Source: Marivirga arenosa (GTDB lineage: Bacteria; Bacteroidota; Bacteroidia; Cytophagales; Cyclobacteriaceae). Taken from it: 64,000 nt of DNA. The stretch covers positions 310,001-374,000 of the forward strand of contig NZ_CP129968.2 of assembly GCF_030503875.2 (NCBI RefSeq), in the 5' to 3' direction. Position numbers and translations under genes: made by a program. A model generated the notes under the pieces. It was given only the letters and a program-made list of their open reading frames with translations, searched no databases and was not told where the DNA came from. Below, one piece after another: positions 1 to 8,410 of this stretch. The stretch's first letter is position 1. Each line of letters opens with the position of its first letter.

Positions 1-1443
1 ATTACCTAGCATGGCGTGTAAAGCATGACCAAATTCATGAAATAAAGTAGTTACCTCATTGAATGTTAATAAACTAGGATTATCAGGGGATGAGGGGGTA
101 AAATTACAAACATTTGAAACTAATGGTCTTACTTCTTCACCATCTTTTCTGTATTGATCACGATAAGTCGTCATCCAGGCACCTCCTCTTTTTCCTTCAC
201 GAGGATGGAAATCTGCGTAAAAAATGGCTATTGGTTTGCCATCTAAATCTGTCACCTCATAAGTAGTAACTTCCTCATGATAAACCGGAATATTCTTTAC
301 TTCCTTAAATCTGATATCATATAATCTTTCAGCTGTTTGGAATACGCCATCTAAAACATTTTCCAATTTGAAATAAGGTCTTAGCAATTCATCATCAATC
401 GCATATTTCTTTTTCTTCAGCTTTTCAGAATAGTAGGCCCAATCCCATCTTTGTAATTCAATATCATCACCTTCCTTCTTAATAAACGCTTTAATTTCTT
501 CAACTTCTTCTTTCGCTTTTGGTAATGATTGATTTAATAAGTCAGATAAGAATTTTTGAACTTTATCTGCTCCTTCTGCCATCCTTTCTTCTAATACATA
601 ATCCGCATAGCTTCCATACCCTAAAAGGTTTGCCATCTCGCTCCTTAGGCTAACAATCTCTTTTATAATATCTTTATTATCATGCTTATCGCCTTTGTTG
701 GCTTTAGACATGAATGCTTTATAAAGTTTCTCTCTGAGCTCTCTATTATCAGCATTTTCCATAAAAGGTACAAAACTTGGAGCTTGTAATGTGAAAACCC
801 ATTTGCCTTCATGGCCTTTGCTTTTTGCTGTGGATGCCGCCTGTTTTTTTATAGAATCTGGTAGGCCACCTAAGTCCTTTTCGTCTGAAATAACTAATTC
901 AAAATCGTTTGTCTCAGCCAAAACATTTTCACCAAACGTAAGTGTGAGTTGGGAAAGCTTTTTGGAAATTTCTTTAAATCGGGCTTTATCTACAGAATTT
1001 AAATCTGCTCCATTTCTTACAAATGACTTATACGTTTTATCCATAAGCATTTGCTGTTCTTGGTTTAAACCCAATTCATCTTTCTGATTATGAACTGCTT
1101 TTACTCTTTTGAATAGTGCTTCATTTTGCCATATATCATTTCCAAATTCTGATAAAATAGGTGAAGCATCTCTGGCAGCAGCCTGAATTTCCTCATTGGT
1201 CTCTGCACTATTCAGATTAAATAATATCGATGCTATGGAGTTTAATTTTTTGCCGCTAAATTCTAATGCTTCAACTGTATTCTCAAAGGTTGGTGTTTCG
1301 TCTTGAGAAGTGATTTCCTCTATTTCCTGTTTAGCTTCTTTTATCGCCTCCTCTATTGCAGGCATAAAATGCTCAGACTTAATTTTATCAAATGGAGGGG
1401 TTTGAAAGGGTGTTTTAAATTCTTCTAATAAAGGATTATTCAT
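1..1443 (-). CDS. M3-family oligopeptidase / dipeptidyl carboxypeptidase, C-terminus beyond window
   Basis: A zinc metallopeptidase of the thimet-oligopeptidase/Dcp family (M3) that degrades short peptides. It reads without a stop from ATG at 1443 to base 1, giving 481 residues, and continues past the left edge. The zinc-binding motif HEFGH is visible at residues 469-473, almost at the edge; the third ligand (a downstream Glu) lies outside. Full-length relatives are about 670-710 aa, so roughly 200 residues are missing. The N-terminus starts MNNPLLEEF with no clear signal peptide, which suggests a cytoplasmic enzyme; many Bacteroidota Dcp homologues do carry signal peptides. The family assignment is firm; the choice between Dcp and PrlC subtype is not made here. 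Confidence 0.9.
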   Translation of the reverse strand, partial: MNNPLLEEFKTPFQTPPFDKIKSEHFMPAIEEAIKEAKQEIEEITSQDETPTFENTVEALEFSGKKLNSIASILFNLNSAETNEEIQAAARDASPILSEFGNDIWQNEALFKRVKAVHNQKDELGLNQEQQMLMDKTYKSFVRNGADLNSVDKARFKEISKKLSQLTLTFGENVLAETNDFELVISDEKDLGGLPDSIKKQAASTAKSKGHEGKWVFTLQAPSFVPFMENADNRELREKLYKAFMSKANKGDKHDNKDIIKEIVSLRSEMANLLGYGSYADYVLEERMAEGADKVQKFLSDLLNQSLPKAKEEVEEIKAFIKKEGDDIELQRWDWAYYSEKLKKKKYAIDDELLRPYFKLENVLDGVFQTAERLYDIRFKEVKNIPVYHEEVTTYEVTDLDGKPIAIFYADFHPREGKRGGAWMTTYRDQYRKDGEEVRPLVSNVCNFTPSSPDNPSLLTFNEVTTLFHEFGHALHAMLGN

Positions 1444-1533
1444 ATAAATCTATACTTTAATTTATTTGCAAACTTAAGCTTTTTAATACGGAATGCGTGT
1501 AGTAAAGATTTATTGATTGGAAGATATATTTAA

Positions 1534-3555
1534 CTATTGTTTCTTATAGATTCTAAAGAAAACTTCATTCCAGCTTTTACCATAATCGGAAGACTGATCC
1601 CATTTTTGTGTCACATTTCCATTTTCTAATAACTCCCAGGTGATCTGGCTTTGGTTTAGCTTGCTTGAATCAGAATTCATTATTATTTTACTTTTTGATG
1701 ACTTTCCATTTAACAATAAGCTAGCTCCTTGATTATCCACCCAGCTTTGATGCCATCGTTTATTTGATGAGTTATAAAAGTTATAGCTGCTTCCTTTAAA
1801 AGCTCCTGATCCAGAAGTCCATTTCTCTTGAATTCCACAGGCAAAATCAATTTTGGTAATGGTATTATGTCCTAAATATCCTCCTTTTCTGTTATACACT
1901 TCCCAGTCTCCTAGCCAGAAATTAAAAGCATGGTAATTTTTATCCTCACATTTATCTAACCAATAATTAAATGTGTTTGAGTTCGTTTCTAGTCTTAGTT
2001 TTTCAGTTTTTACATTCTCTCTAAATTCAGAAGGTTTTAATTCGTTTTGAAAATCGGGTCCTTTTATGTTTTTCAACCACTCTTTAAACCGGGTTTCGAT
2101 TTTTTCTAACTGTTCCTGATCTGAGTAAAAAGTTTCTAGAACAATATCATATTCTTGATTATCCTGTGAAAGAAATATGGAGTAATCTGATATGTAGCCA
2201 TGGGATTTTGCATATTTTCTAAAAGACAACCAATTATGTTCATAAAAATACAAGGCTTCAGCATAATGATTTTCTAATACTTTGACATAATCAACCACCT
2301 TAAATTGTTCAGACTTTCTTCTCTCTTCTGGAAGATCCAATGACAAAATAATGGGGTTTATATTCTCTGGATTATTAATTTCTCCATCATTATTTAAAGG
2401 CCAAAAGCTATTGGCGATATAATAGAATTTACCATTTGAAATATAGCCAAGAGTAGGTTCGCCCATAGCAGGGTGATTCTTTTCCAAATACTCAAACTTA
2501 GTAATTTCAGTACCATCACCATTTAGTTCACAATAAGTAACTCTATTTGGAAAGACTCCATTTTGAATTGCAACAAACCCATTGCCGTATTGGTAAATAC
2601 CGTCAGTACCTTTTAATGATAAATCTTTAGGGGTTTTAACTAACTCTATTCTTCCATCCTGTTCATAAAAAACTCCTTTGGTGTAATCGGCCATGTAATA
2701 TGACTGATTAATCTGTGTGATTCCCTGTAAAGAAAGAATTTGATCGCTAGTAATATATTCTAACAGCTTATTTTGTTCTAGTTTATAAACTGTATTTGCT
2801 TTACTGTCGCTTATTAAAACTTGATTATTCTCATTCAAATATAAATCTCCAAATAAATGGGGTTTCGAATCTTCTAGCTGAAAACTATCAAGCAAAACTC
2901 TATTCTTTAAATCTGCTTTATAGAGTTTTGAGGTGTTGAGCAATGCACTATCCTGGCCTAATCCTGATTGAGCAAAGCCTGCGGCAGTAAACCAAAGAAT
3001 AGAATCTTGAACCAACATTCCAGTAATGGATAATTGAAAGGGATTGAATAATGGAACTAACCTTTCTTTATCAATTTCAAAAATATTCTTCTTATTGATG
3101 CTGCTCACCAAATATTTGCTGGTATAAACGTTGAATTCAACGTCTTCAATGTGTAACTGAGAATCATTAATTTGTATCAGTGAATCCGAGTTTATTTTAG
3201 GCTTTCGCATAAATTCTTGATATGCAAAAAGACCATTCCATCTTTCATTTTCTTTTAAAGAATTAAAATCTTCAGTATCTAATTCATAATTAAAAGCATC
3301 TATAGAAAGCAGTTTTCTTAGGATGGTAATAGCTTCGTCCTGTCTAGCATTTCTAGATTGAGCAATTGCTAAATAATATAAAATAGTTTGATGATTAGGC
3401 CTTAAGTCATATGCTTTTTCAATGCTCTTCAACATTTCTTCAAAATTCTGCTTTTCATATGCAGTTTTAGCATTCGAAAAATGCTCTTGAACGGATTGAC
3501 TGTTACTTATAAAACAGAATAGAAACGATAAAAGAAATAAAAAAAGTAGGCGCAT
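1534..3555 (-). CDS. Secreted composite protein: TPR, beta-propeller and DUF1579-like domains
   Basis: A 673-aa exported protein with a Sec signal peptide (about residues 1-19). A short TPR-type helical stretch (about 24-90) is followed by a region of repeated beta-strand blades (about 130-410) resembling SMP-30/NHL propellers, seen in phrases such as ISDSKANTVYKLEQNKLLEY. A segment around 415-495 could be a ferredoxin-like (NIPSNAP/Dabb-type) domain. The last 110 residues, starting HAFNFWLGDWEVYN, resemble DUF1579/nitrobindin-like lipocalin domains, with the typical FWLGDWE opening and late Trp residues. The combination is unusual and I know no characterised protein with it. It stands alone, 78 bp below the YfcC carrier gene. 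No catalytic motif is recognised. The domain calls are by eye. Confidence 0.75.
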   Translation of the reverse strand: MRLLFLFLLSFLFCFISNSQSVQEHFSNAKTAYEKQNFEEMLKSIEKAYDLRPNHQTILYYLAIAQSRNARQDEAITILRKLLSIDAFNYELDTEDFNSLKENERWNGLFAYQEFMRKPKINSDSLIQINDSQLHIEDVEFNVYTSKYLVSSINKKNIFEIDKERLVPLFNPFQLSITGMLVQDSILWFTAAGFAQSGLGQDSALLNTSKLYKADLKNRVLLDSFQLEDSKPHLFGDLYLNENNQVLISDSKANTVYKLEQNKLLEYITSDQILSLQGITQINQSYYMADYTKGVFYEQDGRIELVKTPKDLSLKGTDGIYQYGNGFVAIQNGVFPNRVTYCELNGDGTEITKFEYLEKNHPAMGEPTLGYISNGKFYYIANSFWPLNNDGEINNPENINPIILSLDLPEERRKSEQFKVVDYVKVLENHYAEALYFYEHNWLSFRKYAKSHGYISDYSIFLSQDNQEYDIVLETFYSDQEQLEKIETRFKEWLKNIKGPDFQNELKPSEFRENVKTEKLRLETNSNTFNYWLDKCEDKNYHAFNFWLGDWEVYNRKGGYLGHNTITKIDFACGIQEKWTSGSGAFKGSSYNFYNSSNKRWHQSWVDNQGASLLLNGKSSKSKIIMNSDSSKLNQSQITWELLENGNVTQKWDQSSDYGKSWNEVFFRIYKKQ

Positions 3556-3628
3556 AATTATAAATTTACAGACATATGTAATTTAATTAAATATGTACAA
3601 TACCCTCCTACCTTTTATATAATTGAGG

Positions 3629-5113
3629 TTAAAATGCTAGAATTGTAAGAAATATCACGCCCACTATGGCTAACATAATATAAAGAGGTACCATAAATTT
3701 TAAGAATTTATCATATCCAATTTTTACCAAACCTAAGGAAGCTAAAACCAAACCTGTTGGGCTCACGCTATTAAAAAGACCATTCCCCATTTGATAAGCA
3801 TTCACGATAAGTTCTCTACCTATATTCACGTTTTCAGCCAGGGGCGAAAGAATAGGCATTGTTAAAACCGCCATTCCAGAACTAGAAGGAATGAAAAAGG
3901 TAAGGCCCTGGTAAATAAAATATAGTGCATTGATGAATACTCCTTTATTCATCCCGCTTGTAAGTTCACTTGCATAAAACAAAATACTATCACTAATTAA
4001 TCCATCATTCATGATGATAGTAATGCCTCTTGCTAAGCCAATTATGAATGCAACGCCTAATAAATCCGCTGCACCCTGTAGAAAAGATTCAATGAAATCA
4101 TTTTCTTTCATTTTCGCTATAAACCCAATTAATATAGCTCCTGCAAAAAAGACTGTAGTCATTTCAACAAACCACCAGCCCCATTGGGAAACGCCTAATA
4201 TCATCAACACAAAACAAGCAGTAAATACGATTAGAATGATTCTCAACCTTAGTGTAAGTGCAATATGTTTATCGGAAGTTGCTTGTTGAATGTATGCTAA
4301 AGATTTGGTTGCTTTAGGATCAGTTAGGGATTTTTCAGGATTGTTTTTTACTTTTTTGGCGTACCATAATATGTATAAGATGGTAACAGTCATAGATACT
4401 ATATATAAAACAATTCTTCCTTCCAATCCTGAAGTCCAGCTAATCCCTGCAGCATCTGAAGCAATAATAGTTGCAAAAGGATTGACAGTACTGGCCATTA
4501 CACCAATAGCAGAACCTAGAAAAATGCTGGCTAAACCAACCATGGTGTCATAGCCCGCTGCAATGAAAATAGGGATTAGTATAGGATAGAATGCCAAGGT
4601 TTCTTCTGCTAAACCAAAAGTGGTTCCGCCTAGAGAGATTAATAATGAAGTAAATATGATCAACAAAAACTCTTTCCCTTTCAGCACTTTTGAGAGCCAA
4701 GCCATCCCTGCATTAAAAGCTCCGGTAGTATTCATTATTCCAATCATTCCTCCAATGATTAATACCAAGAAAATAATATCGGCTGCTTCTATAATTCCCT
4801 TAATCGGGGCTGAAATAAAATCCATAAAGCCTTGAGGTTTTGAGGGAAGCTTTTCATAAGTATTCGGAATGCTAATGGGTTTATATATCGCCCCGCTTGT
4901 AAATTTATCTATCGGAATATTTACATTCAACTTACTCAAGCTTTCTTCTGATGCAGCTAATTGATAACTGCTATCCTGGCTTTGGATGACAAAATTATCA
5001 GCAGATTCATTATAGCTTAAACTATTGTAACTTCCAGCTGGAATGATCCAGGTCATTATTGTTACTAAACCAGCAATGATGATTAAAATGGTTTGGGCTG
5101 CAGGAAATTTCAT
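3629..5113 (-). CDS. YfcC/DcuC-superfamily carboxylate or amino-acid carrier
   Basis: A 494-aa integral membrane carrier of the family often named C4-dicarboxylate anaerobic carrier or YfcC. It shows a dozen or so hydrophobic segments. The first helix (residues 7-25, ending MTWIIPAGSY) is typical of the family, and an extracytoplasmic loop of about 75 residues follows it. Gly-rich family blocks such as GGTTFGLAEETLAFYPILIPI and the conserved IPSSSGMAVLTMPI near residue 410 are visible. Some YfcC relatives are annotated as arginine/ornithine exchangers and DcuC carries dicarboxylates, so the substrate cannot be read from sequence. It is a single gene with a hairpin-rich gap upstream, which separates it from the DUF6624 gene. 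Confidence 0.85.
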   Translation of the reverse strand: MKFPAAQTILIIIAGLVTIMTWIIPAGSYNSLSYNESADNFVIQSQDSSYQLAASEESLSKLNVNIPIDKFTSGAIYKPISIPNTYEKLPSKPQGFMDFISAPIKGIIEAADIIFLVLIIGGMIGIMNTTGAFNAGMAWLSKVLKGKEFLLIIFTSLLISLGGTTFGLAEETLAFYPILIPIFIAAGYDTMVGLASIFLGSAIGVMASTVNPFATIIASDAAGISWTSGLEGRIVLYIVSMTVTILYILWYAKKVKNNPEKSLTDPKATKSLAYIQQATSDKHIALTLRLRIILIVFTACFVLMILGVSQWGWWFVEMTTVFFAGAILIGFIAKMKENDFIESFLQGAADLLGVAFIIGLARGITIIMNDGLISDSILFYASELTSGMNKGVFINALYFIYQGLTFFIPSSSGMAVLTMPILSPLAENVNIGRELIVNAYQMGNGLFNSVSPTGLVLASLGLVKIGYDKFLKFMVPLYIMLAIVGVIFLTILAF

Positions 5114-5179
5114 TCTCTCTTTTTTGTCATTTTAACCCAAATATAAGAGAATGATTTTTCTTTAAATATTAGAATAGCT

Positions 5180-5203
5180 GTTAAGCTTTTTTTAAAGCTT
5201 AAC
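5180..5203. repeat. AT-rich hairpin between YfcC and DUF6624 genes
   Basis: Ten-base inverted repeat arms (5180-5189 and 5194-5203, core TTAAGCTTT) around a TTTT loop. It lies between the terminator of the upstream gene and the start of the carrier gene, so it could be a second terminator or an operator-like palindrome. Seen directly; function unknown. Confidence 0.5.
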
Positions 5204-5221
5204 TAAATAGGTAAAGAAGAA

Positions 5222-5249
5222 AAAAGGCAATAAGCTAGTATTGCCTTTT
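5222..5249 (-). terminator. Intrinsic terminator of the DUF6624 gene
   Basis: A perfect 11-bp stem (5222-5232 with 5239-5249, core AAAAGGCAATA) and a six-base loop lie 12 bases below the stop codon of the minus-strand gene at 5262. In the transcript the stem is followed by a run of U residues. Confidence 0.8.
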
Positions 5250-5261
5250 AGTGACTTAAAA

Positions 5262-6188
5262 TTATTTATAATGGGCTAAGGTCCAATCTATGTTAAACCT
5301 TTCCTTTAAATAAGGTTGAAGTGGCCCTAATCCTATTTTTTCTCTCCTTTTATCTACATTTTCAGGATTTTTAAGAGGTAATAATTTCTTTTCAAAATTA
5401 ATAATCTCAATCTGTGTACCATAGAGTTGTTCTTTACCTTTTTCGATTAAAATTCGATCCTTCATTTTAGCATACAAAAGTGGATCTACTTCTCCCCGTC
5501 TAAAGGCTTCACTTACATATGGGAAAAATTTGACTCTCATATCATGATCTGCATGCTGTACAATAAGAGTAGCTCCATCAATAGCAATTTCTGGAACTTC
5601 TGAAACAGATGGCCATCCGAAATCATCTAATAAATCATTAAGTTTATCTATATTTTCTGCTTTATACTTTTCTTCTAGAGCAAGTACTGGATAAATTGCA
5701 GCTGTATTAAAAACCCCACCATTCTTCAAATATTTTTTTCGTTCTAAATTACCGGCATACATGAATCCTTGATCTTTTATGATCATTCGCAGAAGTTCTT
5801 TTGCAAACTTTTGATTTTTAATAGGTGGATGATTTCTTTGATACATCATGATCTGATGGTTTTCTATTTTCTTCCACCTTGGATCCTCAATCAAACTCAA
5901 AAAGCTAGGGTCATGAAGAGCTGCCAAATTATGATCGTTTTCTATGGCATACTTTAAGAAATGGAAGGCTGTGTCTCGCATATCTTTAGTCCATAGTAAT
6001 GCACAAGTTTGTGCAAGGTAGTATGAAGTAGTCCGTGTAGGGTTTTTTATCATGAGCTCACCGTACTTCATCAAAGCAGGCTCTAGTAAACCAATTTGTT
6101 TTAAACTATCCGCTTCTTTTCTTAAATCCTGAGCATAAGAAAAATGAATGGTAATTAATAAAAGGGCGAAAGCAAGTATCTTTTTCAT
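5262..6188 (-). CDS. Secreted DUF6624-family protein
   Basis: A 308-aa protein with a Sec signal peptide (MKKILAFALLLITIHFSYAQ, cleavage after the last Ala). Residues 22-110 resemble a TPR-like helical region with a conserved block around LSLIEDPRWKKIE. The C-terminal half holds the DUF6624 hallmark phrase DRILIEKGKEQLYGTQ (about 243-258). Two conserved His occur nearby in VQHADHDMRVKFF. The function of DUF6624 is unknown. The gene is monocistronic and ends in a clear terminator; the 210-bp gap above it separates it from blh. Confidence 0.75.
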   Translation of the reverse strand: MKKILAFALLLITIHFSYAQDLRKEADSLKQIGLLEPALMKYGELMIKNPTRTTSYYLAQTCALLWTKDMRDTAFHFLKYAIENDHNLAALHDPSFLSLIEDPRWKKIENHQIMMYQRNHPPIKNQKFAKELLRMIIKDQGFMYAGNLERKKYLKNGGVFNTAAIYPVLALEEKYKAENIDKLNDLLDDFGWPSVSEVPEIAIDGATLIVQHADHDMRVKFFPYVSEAFRRGEVDPLLYAKMKDRILIEKGKEQLYGTQIEIINFEKKLLPLKNPENVDKRREKIGLGPLQPYLKERFNIDWTLAHYK

Positions 6189-6398
6189 AATGTTTTTGTT
6201 TAATTATGATACAAGCTTAGTGTCTATTTTAGATCCATGACGGATTAGTCGTTGAGCTACCAGATAATGAAGATACTTAACTAAAGCATGAAACTAAAGT
6301 GAAATATTAGTAATACGGAGAAAGAAAAGCAGCATATGTTTTTGATTTGTATCAATATGAGCTTCAAATTTTAAAACGGATTATAAAAACAGGAAAGA

Positions 6399-7328
6399 TC
6401 ACGAGTTTCTGAAAAAACCCGATTTGAATAATAAATTATAAAATTGATCCATTACAAACACATGAGGTAGGGTGATAGAGGAAATGATAATTAACATAAT
6501 ATAACCATAGGATAGGCTGATTATGTTAAAATAAATAAGGGCAAAAAGAAAGAGTATTCCAGCAAAAGAAAGTACGCTAAAAGGAGTAAGTAACTTCAAA
6601 AAGCCTTTCAAATTAGGTATGATATTTTCTGATTTTAGATATTTAAACTCCTCTTCCATTACTTTATAAGAATGTAGAATGATAAAGTAAAGACTAAAAC
6701 CAATTAGCAATGGCATAAGATAGAAGCTTAATAATGTCAATGACATTACTATTATTTCCATTAATACGGTTTCAATAGAAATGATATTTTTATAAACGAG
6801 CTGCGCAAGTATAATAAGTGTGATAGCAAGTGAACCAACAAATATTATTTCAAGCATTTGCTTAGAATGTACTAATTCAAAACTCGCAAATGACTCATAC
6901 TTTTGAGTCATTAAGTTGATTTCCGCTAAATTAAAATATATTAAGCCTACAATTAAGATTAAACCCCATGAAAAGAATAAAATCTTATGATAAAAGGTCT
7001 GTTTTTTAAGATAGTGTGTGAATTCAGATTGCCCAAAATGATAAGCTGAAATTAAAAGGAATAAGACATATGCAAAAACAGGCGTAACTAGCCATAACCC
7101 AATATTTAATGCAATTATGCTGAGGTATACCGCAATAAATTTAAAATTGGATATTTTTTTACTCCTTTTAAACAATACATTATCAATCGCTCCATGTGGA
7201 ATTCCAAAAATGATAATGAAAGGTACAGTAATATAAAAAGCAAAATTCTGAAATTGCCCTTCTGATATTGATAGCAAGGGTAAAAATAATAGGTTAGCTG
7301 CGATAAAGTAGAATATTGCTTTAGTCAT
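6399..7328 (-). CDS. blh: Brp/Blh beta-carotene 15,15'-dioxygenase
   Basis: Membrane enzyme that cleaves beta-carotene symmetrically into two retinal molecules, the chromophore of the rhodopsin encoded immediately upstream. It is 309 aa, with about eight hydrophobic segments. The histidines that bind non-haem iron in Blh proteins are present in the expected contexts: H45 in GIPHGAIDN, H97 in AYHFGQSE, H219 in ILHSYKVMEEE and H289 in TLPHVFVMD. The start is the only Met codon before the first conserved block. It follows the rhodopsin stop by 52 bases, and those bases contain a complete terminator hairpin, so translation and expression are probably uncoupled from or attenuated relative to rhodopsin. 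No carotenoid biosynthesis gene is in the window, so beta-carotene must come from a distant locus. Confidence 0.93.
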   Translation of the reverse strand: MTKAIFYFIAANLLFLPLLSISEGQFQNFAFYITVPFIIIFGIPHGAIDNVLFKRSKKISNFKFIAVYLSIIALNIGLWLVTPVFAYVLFLLISAYHFGQSEFTHYLKKQTFYHKILFFSWGLILIVGLIYFNLAEINLMTQKYESFASFELVHSKQMLEIIFVGSLAITLIILAQLVYKNIISIETVLMEIIVMSLTLLSFYLMPLLIGFSLYFIILHSYKVMEEEFKYLKSENIIPNLKGFLKLLTPFSVLSFAGILFLFALIYFNIISLSYGYIMLIIISSITLPHVFVMDQFYNLLFKSGFFRNS

Positions 7329-7332
7329 AATG

Positions 7333-7364
7333 AAAAAAGCCTCTTCAGAAAAACCTGAAGAGGC
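7333..7364 (-). terminator. Intrinsic terminator/attenuator between rhodopsin and blh
   Basis: A perfect 10-bp stem (7355-7364 with 7339-7348, arm GCCTCTTCAG) and six-base loop, followed in the minus-strand transcript by six U residues at 7338-7333. The blh ATG is at 7328-7326, so the U-tract ends four bases before it and the hairpin occupies the place where a ribosome binding site would be. It should end most rhodopsin transcripts and may limit blh read-through or translation. Structure seen directly; regulatory role inferred. Confidence 0.85.
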
Positions 7365-7380
7365 ATAAAAAATACTTTAA

Positions 7381-8118
7381 TTATGATTTGTTTGATGAGT
7401 TAATCGCAATACCATAAACTACTAAACCAAATCCAATTTTGTTGATAGCATCCGCTATATTGTAGAATAAATCTACATTTTCAGGACCCCATCCTAAAGC
7501 TACATTTAACCAGCCACCAGGCATACACATATACCCAATCGGATAAATAGCCCATCCTACTAAAACAAACCATGCTAGTACTCTAACACCTTGTTTTACC
7601 TTGGCATTATCACTGTTTTTAGCAAGTTGAGCAACCTCACCAAACCATGCAGTATAAAGGATATAAACATAACCTAGTGTTGATATTACACCATAAATTA
7701 CCGAGTGTGTAGTATCTCCGCCTTCTGGGTTGAAAGCTTCACCAATGTAACCAAATACTAACATCCATACAGAAGCCACAATAAGCTTCCATAATAAGTT
7801 TAGTTTAGCTCCAGCAGCTTTTGTTAATAAATAAAACTCTACAGCCATCAATGGAACTGTTAAAGTCCAGTCAATGTAACGCAATGATGTAGGGTTTTCA
7901 CCTGTACTCAAATAGTAATCCTTCATATAGTAGTAGTGAACTGCTGCAATGAAGGTAATAAGACCGGAAACCAATAATGAGGTTTTCCATTTAGCATCAA
8001 CTTGACTTCTCTCAAAAAAGAAGAATACGGATGCTGCCATCATAGCCATATACCCTATAAAAAAGGTAAATGCTACTACGTCCCCTTCGGGAATGATAAT
8101 AATCTCTGATAGTACCAT
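7381..8118 (-). CDS. Proton-pumping proteorhodopsin/xanthorhodopsin-like, green-tuned, fenestrated
   Basis: A seven-helix retinal protein of 245 aa that pumps protons outward in light. Helix C reads RYIDWTLTVPLMAVEFY. Aligned to green proteorhodopsin this gives D83 (=D97, counterion), T87 (=T101) and E94 (=E108, proton donor), the DTE signature of a proton pump rather than an NDQ sodium or NTQ chloride pump. M91 takes the spectral position 105, which predicts green absorption. H61 matches H75, D223 the second counterion, and K227 in ADAINKIGFG binds retinal. G143, just before VIST in helix E, aligns with Trp138 of bacteriorhodopsin, Phe152 of green proteorhodopsin and Gly156 of xanthorhodopsin, so a carotenoid antenna window is possible. 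blh follows. A 292-bp gap upstream should hold its promoter. Confidence 0.97.
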   Translation of the reverse strand: MVLSEIIIIPEGDVVAFTFFIGYMAMMAASVFFFFERSQVDAKWKTSLLVSGLITFIAAVHYYYMKDYYLSTGENPTSLRYIDWTLTVPLMAVEFYLLTKAAGAKLNLLWKLIVASVWMLVFGYIGEAFNPEGGDTTHSVIYGVISTLGYVYILYTAWFGEVAQLAKNSDNAKVKQGVRVLAWFVLVGWAIYPIGYMCMPGGWLNVALGWGPENVDLFYNIADAINKIGFGLVVYGIAINSSNKS

Positions 8119-8410
8119 AGTTATTTTTGTTTATTTTGGTACTAAACAGAGTGTTGTGTTTTTTGTTTAATAGTTTGTGTTGTTTTTTAAACAAATTATT
8201 TATTGATATAAATTCTTAATATAAAATAGTAAAACATTTTACCCCCTAATAGCAATATATAATATTGTTGTATAGAACTATTTTAAACTATCATAAATTA
8301 ACTGATAATTATTGTTTAACAAGTTCATAAAAACATAAATTATATTTTATAAAGATTCACAATAAGCCTAATTTCAATCTAGAAGGTTGTAGATGTTTTA
8401 ATTTGGGACA
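8119..8410 (-). other. AT-rich leader/promoter region of the rhodopsin gene
   Basis: A 292-bp gap between the rhodopsin start and the end of the upstream thioredoxin-fold gene. It is very AT-rich and must contain the rhodopsin promoter, since the upstream gene runs in the same direction but is far away. A near-match to the Bacteroidota -7 element (TAATTTG, one base short of TAnnTTTG) is present on the minus strand about 70-80 bases above the start codon. No ORF, tRNA or clear operator was found. Confidence 0.4.

Noticed and set aside
791-1087. A 98-aa plus-strand ORF inside the M3 peptidase gene
   Set aside because: It is the antisense shadow of a gene with a clear active-site motif; no independent support.
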